A stretch of DNA of 64,000 nt from Pseudoxanthomonas dokdonensis (GCF_001431405.1 NZ_LDJL01000007.1:62001-126000), one strand, 5' to 3'. Shown: positions 36,560 to 45,328, counted from the stretch's first letter. Notes: generated by a model not told the origin, from the sequence alone. Numbers and translations are program-made.

Positions 36560-36997
36560 ATGAAATACCTGCACAGCATGCTCCGCGTCCACGATCTGGA
36601 AGCCACCAGCCGTTTCTTCACCGAAGGCCTGGGCCTGCAACAGACCCGGCGCATGGACAGCGAGCAAGGGCGTTTTTCGCTGGTCTATTTCGCCGCGGCC
36701 GAATCGCCGGAAGCCGAAGTCGAACTGACCTACAACTGGCCGGCCGAAGACGGCAGCCCGGCCGAGGATTATGGCAACGCGCGCAACTTCGGCCACCTGG
36801 CGTTCGAGGTCGATGACATCTATGCGCTGTGCGCGCATCTGCAAGCCATGGGCGTGACCATCAACCGGCCGCCCCGCGACGGGCACATGGCATTCGTGTT
36901 GACACCGGACCGGATTTCCATCGAACTGCTGCAGAAAGGCCAGCGACTGCCAGCGCAGGAACCATGGGCGTCGATGGCCAATACCGGCAGTTGGTAA
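36560..36997 (+). CDS. gloA: lactoylglutathione lyase (glyoxalase I)
   Basis: Isomerises the glutathione hemithioacetal of methylglyoxal to lactoylglutathione. The 145 residues form the paired beta-alpha-beta3 modules: MLRVHDLEATSRFFTEGLGL with the first metal His, ELTYNW with Glu, FGHLAFEVDDIY with the second His, and IELLQKG with the second Glu. This is the H/E/H/E metal set of GloA. ATG 36560 follows AAGGAAATCCCCC. Located 46 bp after the SDR gene. Confidence 0.92.
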   Translation: MKYLHSMLRVHDLEATSRFFTEGLGLQQTRRMDSEQGRFSLVYFAAAESPEAEVELTYNWPAEDGSPAEDYGNARNFGHLAFEVDDIYALCAHLQAMGVTINRPPRDGHMAFVLTPDRISIELLQKGQRLPAQEPWASMANTGSW

Positions 36998-37024
36998 ATC
37001 ACAGCATTCGACAGGGAGGCAGCG

Positions 37025-37594
37025 ATGACAGCAGCAGTGGGAGTGGAACCGGCCCCGGCGCGCGCCGCGCTGGTGATCGTGGACGTGCAATGCGGATTGT
37101 TCGACGTTGAACCAGCCCCGGCCGACGCCGATGCGGTGATAGAACGCATCAATCAGTTGTCGCGGCAGGCACGCCAGGCAGAGCTGCCAGTGATCGTGGT
37201 CCAGCACGAACAGGCCGAAGGCGCACTGGTACATGGCAGTGACGGCTGGCAACTGCAGCCGCAATTGCAGCTGGCCGATGGCGACCACCGGCTGCGCAAG
37301 ACCACCCCGGATTCATTCCTGCGGACCGGGCTGGATGAAGTGCTGTCGCTGCTGGGCGTGGAAGAGCTGGTGATCTGCGGCTACGCCAGCGAGTTCTGCA
37401 TCGACAGCACCAGCCGCAGCGCCGCCGCCCACGGCTATGCGGTCACCGTGGTCGCCGACGGCCACACCACCTGCGACAAACCGCATGCAAGCGCGGCGCA
37501 GATCCGCCAGCACCACAACGCCACCCTGTCCAACATCACCAGTTTCGGTGCCCGCATCCGCGCGCTGCCGGCAGCGGATATCCGCTTCGACTGA
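37025..37594 (+). CDS. isochorismatase-fold cysteine hydrolase
   Basis: A 189-residue hydrolase of the isochorismatase-like family. The catalytic triad is visible: Asp in ALVIVDVQ, Lys in LRKTTPDSFL, and Cys in ASEFCIDST. These proteins hydrolyse amides or vinyl ethers (nicotinamidase, N-carbamoyl hydrolases); the substrate cannot be read from sequence. GGGAGGCAGCG precedes the ATG. It is 27 bp after gloA. REP array 3 begins about 35 bp past its stop. Confidence 0.9.
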   Translation: MTAAVGVEPAPARAALVIVDVQCGLFDVEPAPADADAVIERINQLSRQARQAELPVIVVQHEQAEGALVHGSDGWQLQPQLQLADGDHRLRKTTPDSFLRTGLDEVLSLLGVEELVICGYASEFCIDSTSRSAAAHGYAVTVVADGHTTCDKPHASAAQIRQHHNATLSNITSFGARIRALPAADIRFD

Positions 37595-37614
37595 CAGCCC
37601 CCGCACATGGCGGA

Positions 37615-38123
37615 CGGTGTAGGCCCCGCCTGTAGAGCGCAGCTTGCTGCGCTGAACCCCCGACCGGTGCTACATGGCGGACGGTGCATGAAAAGCAGCG
37701 GAGCGAGCTCCGCTCTACAGAACAACCACCGAGCCCTTGAAACATGGCAGACGGTACAGGCCCCACCCGTAGAGCGCAGCTTGCTGCGCTGAACCCCGAC
37801 CGGTGCTACATCGCGGACATTGCATGAGAGCAGCGGAGCGAGCTCCGCTCTACAAAACAACCACCGAGCCCTCCACACAGCGAGGACGGTGCACGCCGCC
37901 CGTAGAGCGCAGCTTGCTGCGCTGAACCCCTGACCGGTGCTACATCGCGGACGGTGCATGAAGAGCGGCGGAGCGAGCTCCGCTCTACAAAACAACCACC
38001 GAGCCCTCCACACAGCAAGGACGGTGCACGCCGCCCGTAGAGCGCAGCTTGCTGCGCTGAACCCCTGACCGGTGCTACATACCGGACATTGCATGAAAAG
38101 CAGCGGAGCGAGCTCCGCTCTAC
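37615..38123. repeat. REP array 3: four ~135-bp composite units with opposed REPs
   Basis: Four tandem units of about 135 bp (GTAG heads at 37632, 37769, 37902 and 38037). Each holds one direct element (GTAGAGCGCAGCTTGCTGCG) and one opposite-facing element of the other subtype (GCGGAGCGAGCTCCGCTCTAC), separated by conserved filler such as CCGACCGGTGCTACAT and CAACCACCGAGCCCT. This is a BIME-like pairing multiplied as a block. It lies between two convergent genes. Confidence 0.93.
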
Positions 38124-38159
38124 AGAGGGGTAGAGCCTTGGCTTTCCCTACGCCCCTGC

Positions 38160-39032
38160 TCAGCCGATCGGCGCCGGCAGCGGATGGCCGCAATGGCGGC
38201 AGTGCAGGGCGTCGGGGTCGTGGCCTTCCAGGCCGCATTCGGGACAGCCACGATGATCATGGCGGCTGATTTCATGGCTGGCTTCGCGGATGCTGCTGGC
38301 CAGCTCGGCGGTGTAGATGCCGGTCGGCACTGCAATCACGCTGTAACCAATCAATACCAGCAGGGCGGTGATGAAGCGGCCGAGCGAGGTCTGTGGCGCG
38401 ATGTCGCCGAAGCCGACCGTGGACATGGTGACGATGGCCCAGTACATGCTGGTCGGGATGCTGGTGAAGCCGTGTTCCGGCCCCTCGACCACATACATCA
38501 GCCCGCCGAATACCACCACCACGGTCAGGATGCCGCTGATGAACACGAATATCTTGCGCCGGCTGCGCCACAGCGAGCCGACCAGGATGCCACCTTCCTC
38601 GACGTACTGGGTCAGGCGCAGGATCCGGAACAGACGCAGGATGCGCAGGATGCGCACGATCTGCAGGTACTGGCCGCCCGGCAGCAGCAGCGAGATGAAG
38701 GTTGGCAGGATCGACAGCAGATCGATGATGCCCCACGCGCTCAACGCGTAGCGCAGCGGACGGCGCACGGTCGCCAGCCGCAACAGGTATTCGAGGCTGA
38801 ACAGAATGGTGAAGCCCCATTCGACGATGTAAAGCTCGCGCGCGTAGCGGGCGTGGAAACTGGCCACGCTGTCGAACATGATCACCACCACGCTGAGCAG
38901 GATGGTGGCAATCAGCAACAGATCGAAATTGCGCGACGGCACGGTGTCGTGGCGATAGATGATATCGAACCACCGGCGTCGCCAGCCGCTTTCCCTAGCC
39001 GGATTGAGTTGCGGATTTGAAAACAGTCGCAT
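38160..39032 (-). CDS. voltage-gated-type ion channel with C-terminal zinc ribbon
   Basis: A 290-residue channel subunit. Six membrane segments fill about residues 35-245. S4 carries regularly spaced arginines (VRILRILRLFRILRL), and the pore filter is TVGFGD, which indicates K+ selectivity. Pore and S6 end near TGIYTAELASSI. The cytoplasmic tail then contains CPECG and CRHCGHPLP, a four-cysteine zinc ribbon not found in classic KvAP-type channels. GGAGGATC precedes the ATG. It converges on REP array 3; argD is divergent upstream. Confidence 0.92.
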   Translation of the reverse strand: MRLFSNPQLNPARESGWRRRWFDIIYRHDTVPSRNFDLLLIATILLSVVVIMFDSVASFHARYARELYIVEWGFTILFSLEYLLRLATVRRPLRYALSAWGIIDLLSILPTFISLLLPGGQYLQIVRILRILRLFRILRLTQYVEEGGILVGSLWRSRRKIFVFISGILTVVVVFGGLMYVVEGPEHGFTSIPTSMYWAIVTMSTVGFGDIAPQTSLGRFITALLVLIGYSVIAVPTGIYTAELASSIREASHEISRHDHRGCPECGLEGHDPDALHCRHCGHPLPAPIG

Positions 39033-39117
39033 CTAGGATCCTCCGAACCCCTGGGTAGCGCCGCGCAGGCCGAATAATCGGCCACAATACGTCATCCGAC
39101 CTTGTGACCGTGTTGCC

Positions 39118-40350
39118 ATGACCACCCACGCCGACGCCGAACTCCTTGCCCTGGGCCAGCAGTACTACCTGCCGGTCTATCGCCAGCGCGAGCTGGTCCT
39201 GCAGCGCGGCCAGGGGGCCCGGGTCTGGGACAATCAAGGGCGCGAGTATATCGACTTGTCCGCAGGCATTGCCGTGTGTGGCCTGGGGCACAATGACCCG
39301 GATCTGACCGCCGCTTTGATCGAACAGGCCGGCAAGCTGTGGCACACCAGCAACATCTTCCACAGCGAGCCGCCGTTGCGCCTGGCCCAGGAACTGGTCG
39401 AGGCTTCGCGCTTTGCCAGCCGTGCTTTCCTGTGCAATTCCGGCGCCGAGGCCAACGAGGCGGCGATCAAGCTGGTGCGGCTGTGGGCCAGCCAGCAGGG
39501 ACGCGGTCCTGACCGGCGTGTCATCGTCACCTTCCGCGGCAGTTTCCATGGCCGCACCCTGGCCACCGTCACCGCCACCGCGCAGCCCAAGTACCAGCAG
39601 GGCTATGAGCCGTTGCCGGCGGGTTTCCGCTATGTAGACTTCAACGACATGGCGCAGCTGCAGGCGGCGATGGCCAATGACGACGTGGCCGCGGTGATGC
39701 TGGAGCCGGTGCAGGGCGAGGGTGGAGTGATGCCGGCTGCCGAGGGTTTCCTGCAGCAGGTACGCGCGCTGTGCGATCAGCATGGGGCGTTGCTGGTGCT
39801 GGACGAGATCCAGGCCGGCATGGGCCGTACCGGTACCCTGTTCGCGCATTGGCAGGATCAGGTGAAGCCGGACATCGTGACGTTGGCCAAGGCCCTGGGC
39901 GGCGGCTTCCCGATTGGCGCGATGCTGGCCGGGCCGAAGGTCGCCGAAGTCATGCAGTTTGGCGCCCACGGCACCACCTTCGGCGGCAATCCGCTGGCCG
40001 CGGCGGTGGCGCGGGTGGCCCTGCGCAAGCTGGGCTCGGATGCCATCAGCCACAACGTCGCCCGCCAGTCCGCCGCGCTGCGGGATCGCCTGCAGGCGAT
40101 CAATGCCGAGCTGGGCCTGTTTGAACAGCTGCGCGGACGCGGGTTGATGCTCGGCGCGGTGCTGGCGCCGGCGCATGCCGGCCGGGCTGGCGAGATCCTG
40201 GATCTAGCCGCGGCGCAGGGCGTGTTGCTGTTGCAGGCAGGTCCGGACGTACTGCGTTTCGTGCCGGCGCTGAACATCAGCGACGAAGAACTGGAACATG
40301 GCCTGTCACGACTGCACGCCGCGCTGCGGGAATTTGCCGGCCGTAGCTGA
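39118..40350 (+). CDS. argD: acetylornithine/succinyldiaminopimelate aminotransferase
   Basis: A class III PLP aminotransferase of 410 residues in arginine (and possibly lysine) synthesis. Visible marks: YIDLSAGIAVCGLGHNDP, the PLP phosphate region NSGAEANEAAIKL, LDEIQAGMGRTG with the cofactor Asp, and the Schiff-base lysine in TLAKALGGGFPIGAM. The family includes GABA and ornithine aminotransferases; start, length and motifs fit ArgD best. It is a single rightward gene facing hemL, with a strong hairpin between them. Confidence 0.92.
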   Translation: MTTHADAELLALGQQYYLPVYRQRELVLQRGQGARVWDNQGREYIDLSAGIAVCGLGHNDPDLTAALIEQAGKLWHTSNIFHSEPPLRLAQELVEASRFASRAFLCNSGAEANEAAIKLVRLWASQQGRGPDRRVIVTFRGSFHGRTLATVTATAQPKYQQGYEPLPAGFRYVDFNDMAQLQAAMANDDVAAVMLEPVQGEGGVMPAAEGFLQQVRALCDQHGALLVLDEIQAGMGRTGTLFAHWQDQVKPDIVTLAKALGGGFPIGAMLAGPKVAEVMQFGAHGTTFGGNPLAAAVARVALRKLGSDAISHNVARQSAALRDRLQAINAELGLFEQLRGRGLMLGAVLAPAHAGRAGEILDLAAAQGVLLLQAGPDVLRFVPALNISDEELEHGLSRLHAALREFAGRS

Positions 40351-40362
40351 CGGCCAGCTCGT

Positions 40363-40384
40363 GCCGCCCGCCGTGGCGGGCGGC
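40363..40384. terminator. strong hairpin between convergent argD and hemL
   Basis: A perfect 10-bp stem, GCCGCCCGCC / GGCGGGCGGC with a two-base gap, 13 bp after the argD stop and 41 bp from the hemL stop. There is no T tract on either side, so it may slow polymerase or be a REP-like hairpin rather than a classical terminator. Confidence 0.45.
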
Positions 40385-40424
40385 GCAGGACGCGGCTTCG
40401 CGTCCGCGCCGATGTGTCCAGGGA

Positions 40425-41717
40425 TCAGCCTTTGGCGACGACCGCGAATGCCTCGCGGGCGATGGCGATGGTCTGTTCGATCACGGCCGCATCGTGGGCG
40501 CTGGACATGAAGCCGGCCTCGAACGCCGACGGCGCCAGATACACGCCACGCTCGAGCATGGCATGGAAGAAACGATTGAAAGCGGCGGTATCGCAGGCCA
40601 CTGCCTGGGCATAGGTATCGACCTGTTGATCGGTGAAGAACAGGCCGAACATGCCGCCGACACGGGTCGTGGTCAGGGCGACGCCGGCCTCGGCCGCGGC
40701 CGCTTGCAAGCCATCGCAAAGTGTGTTGCTGGCCGCTTCCAGCCGGTCATGGAAGCCCGGTGCCTGGACCAGCTCCAGCATCGCCAGCCCGGCCGCCATC
40801 GCCACCGGATTGCCGCTGAGGGTGCCTGCCTGGTAGATCGGACCGGCCGGTGCAATCTGCTGCATCAGGTCGCGACGGCCACCGTAGGCACCGACCGGCA
40901 TGCCGCCACCGATGATCTTGCCGAAGGTGGTCAGATCCGGGGTGACCCCGTAGCGCGCCTGCGCGCCGCCCAGCGCCACCCGGAAACCGGTCATCACTTC
41001 GTCGAAAATCAGCAACGCGCCATATTGCGTGCACAGCTGGCGCAGGTGCTGCAGATAGCCTTCGCGTGGCGGCAGGCAGTTGGCGTTGCCGACCACCGGT
41101 TCGATGATCAGCGCGGCGATGTCATCGCCGGCTTCTTCGAACAGTCGGCTGGCGGCATCGAAATCGTTGTAGCTCAGGGTCAGGGTCAGCTCGCTCAGGC
41201 CGGCCGGCACTCCAGGCGAGGTCGGTACGCCCAGGGTCAGCATGCCGCTGCCGGCCTTGACCAGGAACGAGTCGCCATGGCCGTGGTAGCAGCCTTCGAA
41301 CTTGACGATGCGGTTGCGGCCGGTGGCGCCGCGGGCCAGCCGGATCGCCGACAGGGTCGCCTCGGTGCCGGAGTTGACCATCCGCACCATTTCGCACGAC
41401 GGCACCAGCCGGGTGATGGTTTCGGCCATGGTCACCTCGGCCGGGGTCGGGGTGCCGAATGACAGCCCGTTGTCGATCGCCAGGCGCACTGCCTCGCGCA
41501 CCTGCGGGTGGTTGTGGCCGACCACCATCGGGCCCCAGGAACCGACATAGTCGATATAGCGGTTGCCATCGACGTCAAACAGATACGGGCCGTCGGCACG
41601 CTCGACGAAGAACGGCTCGCCACCGACCGACTTGAACGCGCGCACCGGCGAATTGACCCCGCCGGGCAGCAGCGACTGGGCGCGGGTGAACAGGGCGTGC
41701 GAGTGGTCGTGGTTCAT
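40425..41717 (-). CDS. hemL: glutamate-1-semialdehyde 2,1-aminomutase
   Basis: Forms 5-aminolevulinate from glutamate 1-semialdehyde in the C5 haem pathway. The 430-residue PLP enzyme starts [21 protein letters not shown]. Its phosphate-binding [26 protein letters not shown] and the Schiff-base lysine in [17 protein letters not shown] are all present. Its ATG overlaps the thiE stop by 4 bp (ATGA), so translation is probably coupled. Order on the minus strand: thiE, hemL. Confidence 0.96.
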   Translation of the reverse strand: MNHDHSHALFTRAQSLLPGGVNSPVRAFKSVGGEPFFVERADGPYLFDVDGNRYIDYVGSWGPMVVGHNHPQVREAVRLAIDNGLSFGTPTPAEVTMAETITRLVPSCEMVRMVNSGTEATLSAIRLARGATGRNRIVKFEGCYHGHGDSFLVKAGSGMLTLGVPTSPGVPAGLSELTLTLSYNDFDAASRLFEEAGDDIAALIIEPVVGNANCLPPREGYLQHLRQLCTQYGALLIFDEVMTGFRVALGGAQARYGVTPDLTTFGKIIGGGMPVGAYGGRRDLMQQIAPAGPIYQAGTLSGNPVAMAAGLAMLELVQAPGFHDRLEAASNTLCDGLQAAAAEAGVALTTTRVGGMFGLFFTDQQVDTYAQAVACDTAAFNRFFHAMLERGVYLAPSAFEAGFMSSAHDAAVIEQTIAIAREAFAVVAKG

Positions 41718-42340
41718 GATTTACCTTGGAAGCAGGCCAGATAGGCGCGCGCGGAGGCGATCGGGTCCGGCGCATCGAACACGCCGGCAATGACCGCCAC
41801 CAGATCCGCGCCCGCGGCGATGAGGGGACCGGTATTGTCCGGGCTTATCCCGCCAATCGCCACCCGCGGCACATTCAAGCTGGCGGCCTGGGTCAGTAGC
41901 TGCGGCGATGCGCGGCGAGTGGCCTGCTTGCTGCGGCTGGGAAAAAACGCTCCGAAGGCGACGTAGCTGGCACCGGCGGCCACCGCCTGCCGGGCCAGCT
42001 GCAGCTGGTCGTAGCAGGACGCGCCGATGATGGCGTCGGCGCCGAGCGCGGCGCGGGCGGCGGCGATGTCACCATCGTCCTCGCCCAGATGCACGCCGGC
42101 GGCACCCACATCCGCTGCCAGGGCCACGTCGTCATTGATGATCAGTGGCACCCCTGCGGCGGCGCAGGCGGTCTGCAAGGCGTGCGCCTGCTGCCGGCGC
42201 TGGCCGGCATCGGCGCGCTTGTTGCGGTACTGCAGCCAGCACACGTCCAGCGCCAGCAGCGGTGCGACCCGGGCCAGCAGGCGCTCGCTGTCGGTCTCGT
42301 CAGGCGTGATCAGGTACAGGCCACGGGGCGGCGCGGGCAT
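41714..42340 (-). CDS. thiE: thiamine phosphate synthase
   Basis: Joins the thiazole and pyrimidine halves of thiamine. From ATG 42340 the protein has 208 residues and starts [19 protein letters not shown]-barrel signatures: [47 protein letters not shown] and [11 protein letters not shown] longer open frame exists upstream but the ATG at 42340 matches the family start. No TPP riboswitch was recognised upstream. Divergent from the rubredoxin gene, with 63 bp between starts. Confidence 0.94.
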   Translation of the reverse strand: MPAPPRGLYLITPDETDSERLLARVAPLLALDVCWLQYRNKRADAGQRRQQAHALQTACAAAGVPLIINDDVALAADVGAAGVHLGEDDGDIAAARAALGADAIIGASCYDQLQLARQAVAAGASYVAFGAFFPSRSKQATRRASPQLLTQAASLNVPRVAIGGISPDNTGPLIAAGADLVAVIAGVFDAPDPIASARAYLACFQGKS

Positions 42341-42403
42341 CGGCAAACTTCCGGTCAGGGGCGGGGAGTGGGACAATCGGGTTTTCGCAGCGCTGATTAT
42401 CCA

Positions 42404-42592
42404 ATGACCGACCCCAATGCCGCCATTTTCCGCAGCTGGATGTGCGTGGTCTGTGGCTTCATCTACCACGAAGCGGACGGACTGCCTGAGGAAGGCATCG
42501 CTCCCGGCACCCGTTGGGAGGACATTCCCGATACCTGGACCTGCCCGGATTGCGGGGTGACCAAGGATGACTTCGAGATGGTCGAGGTCTGA
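42404..42592 (+). CDS. rubredoxin
   Basis: A 62-residue iron protein with the two C-X2-C loops CVVCG and CPDCG that bind a single Fe. [21 protein letters not shown] and [20 protein letters not shown] are the classic rubredoxin sequence. It carries electrons for an oxidoreductase not identified here. The ATG at 42404 is inside a longer open frame but gives the normal length. Divergent from thiE. Confidence 0.95.
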   Translation: MTDPNAAIFRSWMCVVCGFIYHEADGLPEEGIAPGTRWEDIPDTWTCPDCGVTKDDFEMVEV

Positions 42593-42673
42593 TCGGCAGC
42601 GCAGGCAAGGCCGGCGGCCTCAGCGCCTGATCGCTGGCGCTGGCCAGTACCGCTCAGTGACGGGCCGGGCGCT

Positions 42674-43519
42674 TCAATGCATGCGCCCGCTACGGCTGCT
42701 GGCCTCGATCAACTGCTCGCGGATGGCGACCGCATCGGCCGCATCAGGGGCCAGCTGCAGATAGCGCTGCAGGTCCTGGCGGGCACCGTGCTGGTAGTCC
42801 AGTTGCAGATAGGCCAGGCCGCGGTCACGCAGCGCTTCCGGTTGTTCGCTGGCCAGCTTGAGCACGCGATCGGCACTGCGCGCGGCGCGTTCCCAATCCT
42901 GCCGGTCCGCGTACAGGCCATGCAGGTTGCGCAGGGTCCGGATCAGGATGGCCCGGTGCGAGGCCGGGTCAAGGATGTGCAGCAGGGCATTGTCGTCCGG
43001 CACATCGCCGCCGAGGTGCGGCTTGGCCCGCTCGCGCAATTCGTCGACCCCCAGCGGGCGACCACCGTTGAATGGATCCATCACCAGCAGCCCGTCATCG
43101 ACCGGCAGCCGGACCAGGAAATGGCCCGGGAACGAGACCCCGTCCAGTGGCACCCCCAGTCGCCGCGCCACTTCCATCTGCACCATCGCCAGTGAAATCG
43201 GATTGCCGAGCCGGCGCTCGAACACTTCGTTCAAATAACTGTTGCGCGGGTCGTAATACTCGTCATGGTTGCCGCTGTAGCCGAGTTCGTCGAACAGATG
43301 CCGGTTGATCGCCGCCATCTTCAGCGGCCAGGCCTGGATCGCATCGACCTCGGTCTGCAGATGGGCGACATGGCTTTGCAGCAGGGTGTCGTAGAGATCG
43401 GCATCCAGCTGCGGATATTCGTCGCGCGCAATCAGCAGCGCGGCTTCCAGCAACGGCACGTTGTCATCGGGATGAGCCGCCAGCTCGTTCCAGTCCGGTA
43501 GTCGCATTCGTGTCCGCAT
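42674..43519 (-). CDS. SirB1-like transglutaminase-fold / TPR protein
   Basis: About 281 residues. The N-terminal two-thirds resemble the SirB1 transglutaminase-like fold (YYDPRNSYLNEVFERRLGNPISLAMV, GVPLDGVSFPGHFLVRL, MDPFNGGRPL). The C-terminal part is tetratricopeptide-like helices (WERAARSADRVLKLASEQPEALRDRGLAYLQL). Homologues are common and lie near haem or RF genes in some proteobacteria, but no reaction is known. Start is uncertain: ATG 43519 is given, while GTG 43525 and ATG 43507 are possible. Confidence 0.85.
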   Translation of the reverse strand: MRTRMRLPDWNELAAHPDDNVPLLEAALLIARDEYPQLDADLYDTLLQSHVAHLQTEVDAIQAWPLKMAAINRHLFDELGYSGNHDEYYDPRNSYLNEVFERRLGNPISLAMVQMEVARRLGVPLDGVSFPGHFLVRLPVDDGLLVMDPFNGGRPLGVDELRERAKPHLGGDVPDDNALLHILDPASHRAILIRTLRNLHGLYADRQDWERAARSADRVLKLASEQPEALRDRGLAYLQLDYQHGARQDLQRYLQLAPDAADAVAIREQLIEASSRSGRMH

Positions 43520-43597
43520 GGCCACAGACTGCGGCCATCGAGCGACACAATCAAGTCTTGGATGGGGAGCGGGTGATTGTTTCTATTGCTTGAAGCG

Positions 43598-43798
43598 GCC
43601 CCCACCCCAACCCTCCCCCGCAAACAGGGGAGGGGGCTGATCCGTACACCAGACAGTGGCAGTAGACGATGGCTATTCGCCTGACCAAGAGGCATGTCTG
43701 AAAAATGTGCGGTGCAATTTTCAGCACGGATGAACCCCCTCCCCCCGGTTTACGGGGGAGAGTCTGCCCCTACTTGATACGGGGGTTGGGGTGGGGGC
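43598..43798. repeat. 201-bp element with 16-bp terminal inverted repeats
   Basis: GCCCCCACCCCAACCC at 43598-43613 is repeated exactly in inverse at 43783-43798. Just inside each end is a hairpin (CCCTCCCC / GGGGAGGG at 43611-43634; CTCCCCCC and GGGGGAG near 43739-43760). No gene lies inside. It looks like a non-autonomous MITE or a paired REP and fills most of the gap between the SirB1-like and DUF192 genes. Confidence 0.75.
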
Positions 43799-43823
43799 AA
43801 ACCGCAACAACAGCCAGCAGCAA

Positions 43824-44279
43824 CTACTGCACCGGCGGCGCTTCGATGCCGTCACCGAAAGTGATGCTGGCGCCGTCTTCCAGCTTCAATGCGGCGGCCT
43901 GGCCGGCGTTGAGTTCCAGCACGTAGCGTGCGGGTGCATTGCTGGGATAGGCCGGGCAGCCGTCGCCGGCCGAGCACGGCGGTACGTCGCGCTGCTGGCT
44001 GACCAGTTTGCGATCATTGTCGAAGTACAGGATGTCCAGCGGGATATGGGTATTCTTCATCCAGTAGGCCTGCCGTTCCTGGCGGTCATGGATGAACAGC
44101 ATGCCGGCGTCGGCGTCCATCTGGTCGCGGAACATCAGTCCGCGTGCGCGCTCGGCGTCATCATCGGCAATCTCCACCTGGTAGCGGTGGCCGCCCAGCT
44201 CGACCCATGGGCCCTTGGCATTGGCGCATGCGCTCAGCAGCACCAGGCAAGACAACAACGACACACGCTGGAACCACAT
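43824..44279 (-). CDS. DUF192 lipoprotein
   Basis: A 151-residue exported protein with a lipobox (LVLLSAC, Cys18). The DUF192 domain covers the rest: GLMFRDQMDADAGMLFI, YWMKNTHIPLDILYFD and YVLELNAGQAAAL are family hallmarks. Function unknown; members are often near cold-shock or stress genes. GGAGAG lies before the ATG. A pair of cysteines in VPPCSAGDGCPAYPS is typical of the family. Confidence 0.9.
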   Translation of the reverse strand: MWFQRVSLLSCLVLLSACANAKGPWVELGGHRYQVEIADDDAERARGLMFRDQMDADAGMLFIHDRQERQAYWMKNTHIPLDILYFDNDRKLVSQQRDVPPCSAGDGCPAYPSNAPARYVLELNAGQAAALKLEDGASITFGDGIEAPPVQ

Positions 44280-44345
44280 GGCACGCTCTCCATCCTAAAG
44301 GGCGAACCATGCGCGAAGCCGTCGACAGCGTCAAGGTGACAGCGG

Positions 44346-44759
44346 TCAGCTGTTGCGGGTGAACCAGCAGGCAATCCGCTCGGCGACGCGTGGATGACGG
44401 CGATAGTAGCTGGCGTTGTCGGCCAGCGACTGCCAGCGCTGCTGATCGAGATAGCAGGCATGCTGCTGTCGCGACAGGCGCCGCAGCAGGTCCGGCGACT
44501 GCGGGGATGGTTCGTCCAGCAGCTGCTGCAGCAGCTCCATCATCAGCAATGTCGTTTCGCCACACTGGTCGGCCTGGCGCTGGGCCGACGCGCTGATCTG
44601 TTCGAGGCAGGGCCTGGACAACGCCGCCAGTCCCGGATCGGCGATGCTGCTGGATACACCGCCCTGGATCATGCGCAGAAGCTGGTCGAGTACGTGCGGA
44701 CTAGCCGGCGGGCGCACGCCAGGACGATCAATGTGCGTGTTGAAAGCAGAATCGTTCAT
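44346..44759 (-). CDS. unrecognised helical protein with its own sigma70-type promoter
   Basis: I do not recognise the family. ATG 44759 (GGGAACTG upstream) gives 137 residues; the frame is open further upstream but without a promoter-consistent start. No signal peptide or membrane segment. The middle is helical and Gln/Leu-rich (TTLLMMELLQQLLDE, LLRRLSRQQHACYLDQQRW), followed by ASYYRRHPRVAERIACWF. A near-consensus promoter lies at 44862-44890 and a palindrome overlaps its -35. The divergent neighbour is an HTH regulator, which probably controls this gene. Confidence 0.68.
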   Translation of the reverse strand: MNDSAFNTHIDRPGVRPPASPHVLDQLLRMIQGGVSSSIADPGLAALSRPCLEQISASAQRQADQCGETTLLMMELLQQLLDEPSPQSPDLLRRLSRQQHACYLDQQRWQSLADNASYYRRHPRVAERIACWFTRNS

Positions 44760-44861
44760 CAGTTCCCATCCATGACCAAGACGGAGCACCGCATCCGCCT
44801 GCGGGCTGTTCCTCAGCCCCGGTGACGGCCACGCGGCAGAGCCCGCGCGGCAAGCGTCATC

Positions 44862-44890
44862 ACTGTATGCGCCTGAAAAGTTCATGTCAA
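44862..44890 (-). promoter_or_regulatory. sigma70-type promoter for the 44346-44759 gene
   Basis: On the minus strand: TTGACA (44890-44885), a 17-bp spacer and TACAGT (44867-44862). Both hexamers and the spacing are close to consensus; this is one of the best-matching promoters I noticed in the window. Confidence 0.75.
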
Positions 44891-44895
44891 TGAAC
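44880..44895. promoter_or_regulatory. candidate operator palindrome GTTCATGTCAATGAAC
   Basis: A perfect 6-bp inverted repeat (GTTCAT-GTCA-ATGAAC). It overlaps the -35 of the leftward promoter and lies just before a rightward TAGAAT (44897-44902) that could serve the HTH gene. Its position suits a repressor that controls both genes. Inference. Confidence 0.5.
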
Positions 44896-44941
44896 GTAGA
44901 ATGTGAATTGGTGCCGGCGCGCTCCATTAACTTCTTCCGGC

Positions 44942-45328
44942 ATGAACAACGAGCGCGAGAAATTTTCTCAACGACTGGCGCAGGCCATGCAGGACGCAGG
45001 ATACGAGCCGCGGCCGGTGGTGTTGTTCCGCTTGTTCAACAGCAAGTATCGCGGTCGCTCGGTGAGCTTCCAGACGACTTCCCGCTGGCTGGGCGGGATG
45101 GGTATCCCGGCGCAGGACAAACTGCTGGTGATAGCGCAACTGCTCGGCGTCGAGCCGCACGCGCTGCGGTTCGGCAGCACCGGCAAGGGGCGCGTGGCCG
45201 AATCACGTCCGGCATGGCCGGCGATGAGCGGCAAGGACCGGCAGACCATCGACGCGCTGCTGAAACTGCCGCCGAAGCGGCGGGCGCTGGTCGCCGAGCT
45301 GGTCGAGGCGCTGTCGGAAAGCGATTGA
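44942..45328 (+). CDS. HTH-domain transcriptional regulator (XRE-like)
   Basis: A 128-residue protein. The N-terminal half resembles an XRE-type helix-turn-helix (EKFSQRLAQAMQDAGYEP, then VSFQTTSRWLGGMGIPAQDKLLVIAQLLGVEPHALRFG). The C-terminal part, MSGKDRQTIDALLKLPPKRRALVAELVEALSES, is a helical tail found in small phage-type repressors. The ATG at 44942 gives this start; the open frame extends upstream without a good site. Divergent from the unknown gene at 44346, with a palindrome between them. Confidence 0.82.
   Translation: MNNEREKFSQRLAQAMQDAGYEPRPVVLFRLFNSKYRGRSVSFQTTSRWLGGMGIPAQDKLLVIAQLLGVEPHALRFGSTGKGRVAESRPAWPAMSGKDRQTIDALLKLPPKRRALVAELVEALSESD

Noticed and set aside
41900-42400. 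TPP riboswitch before thiE
   Set aside because: Only 63 bp separate thiE from rubredoxin and no CTGAGA/ACCTGATC-like thi-box was seen.
44903-45328. Start of the HTH regulator at 44903
   Set aside because: It would overlap the TAGAAT-type promoter; the ATG at 44942 begins the recognised helical domain.
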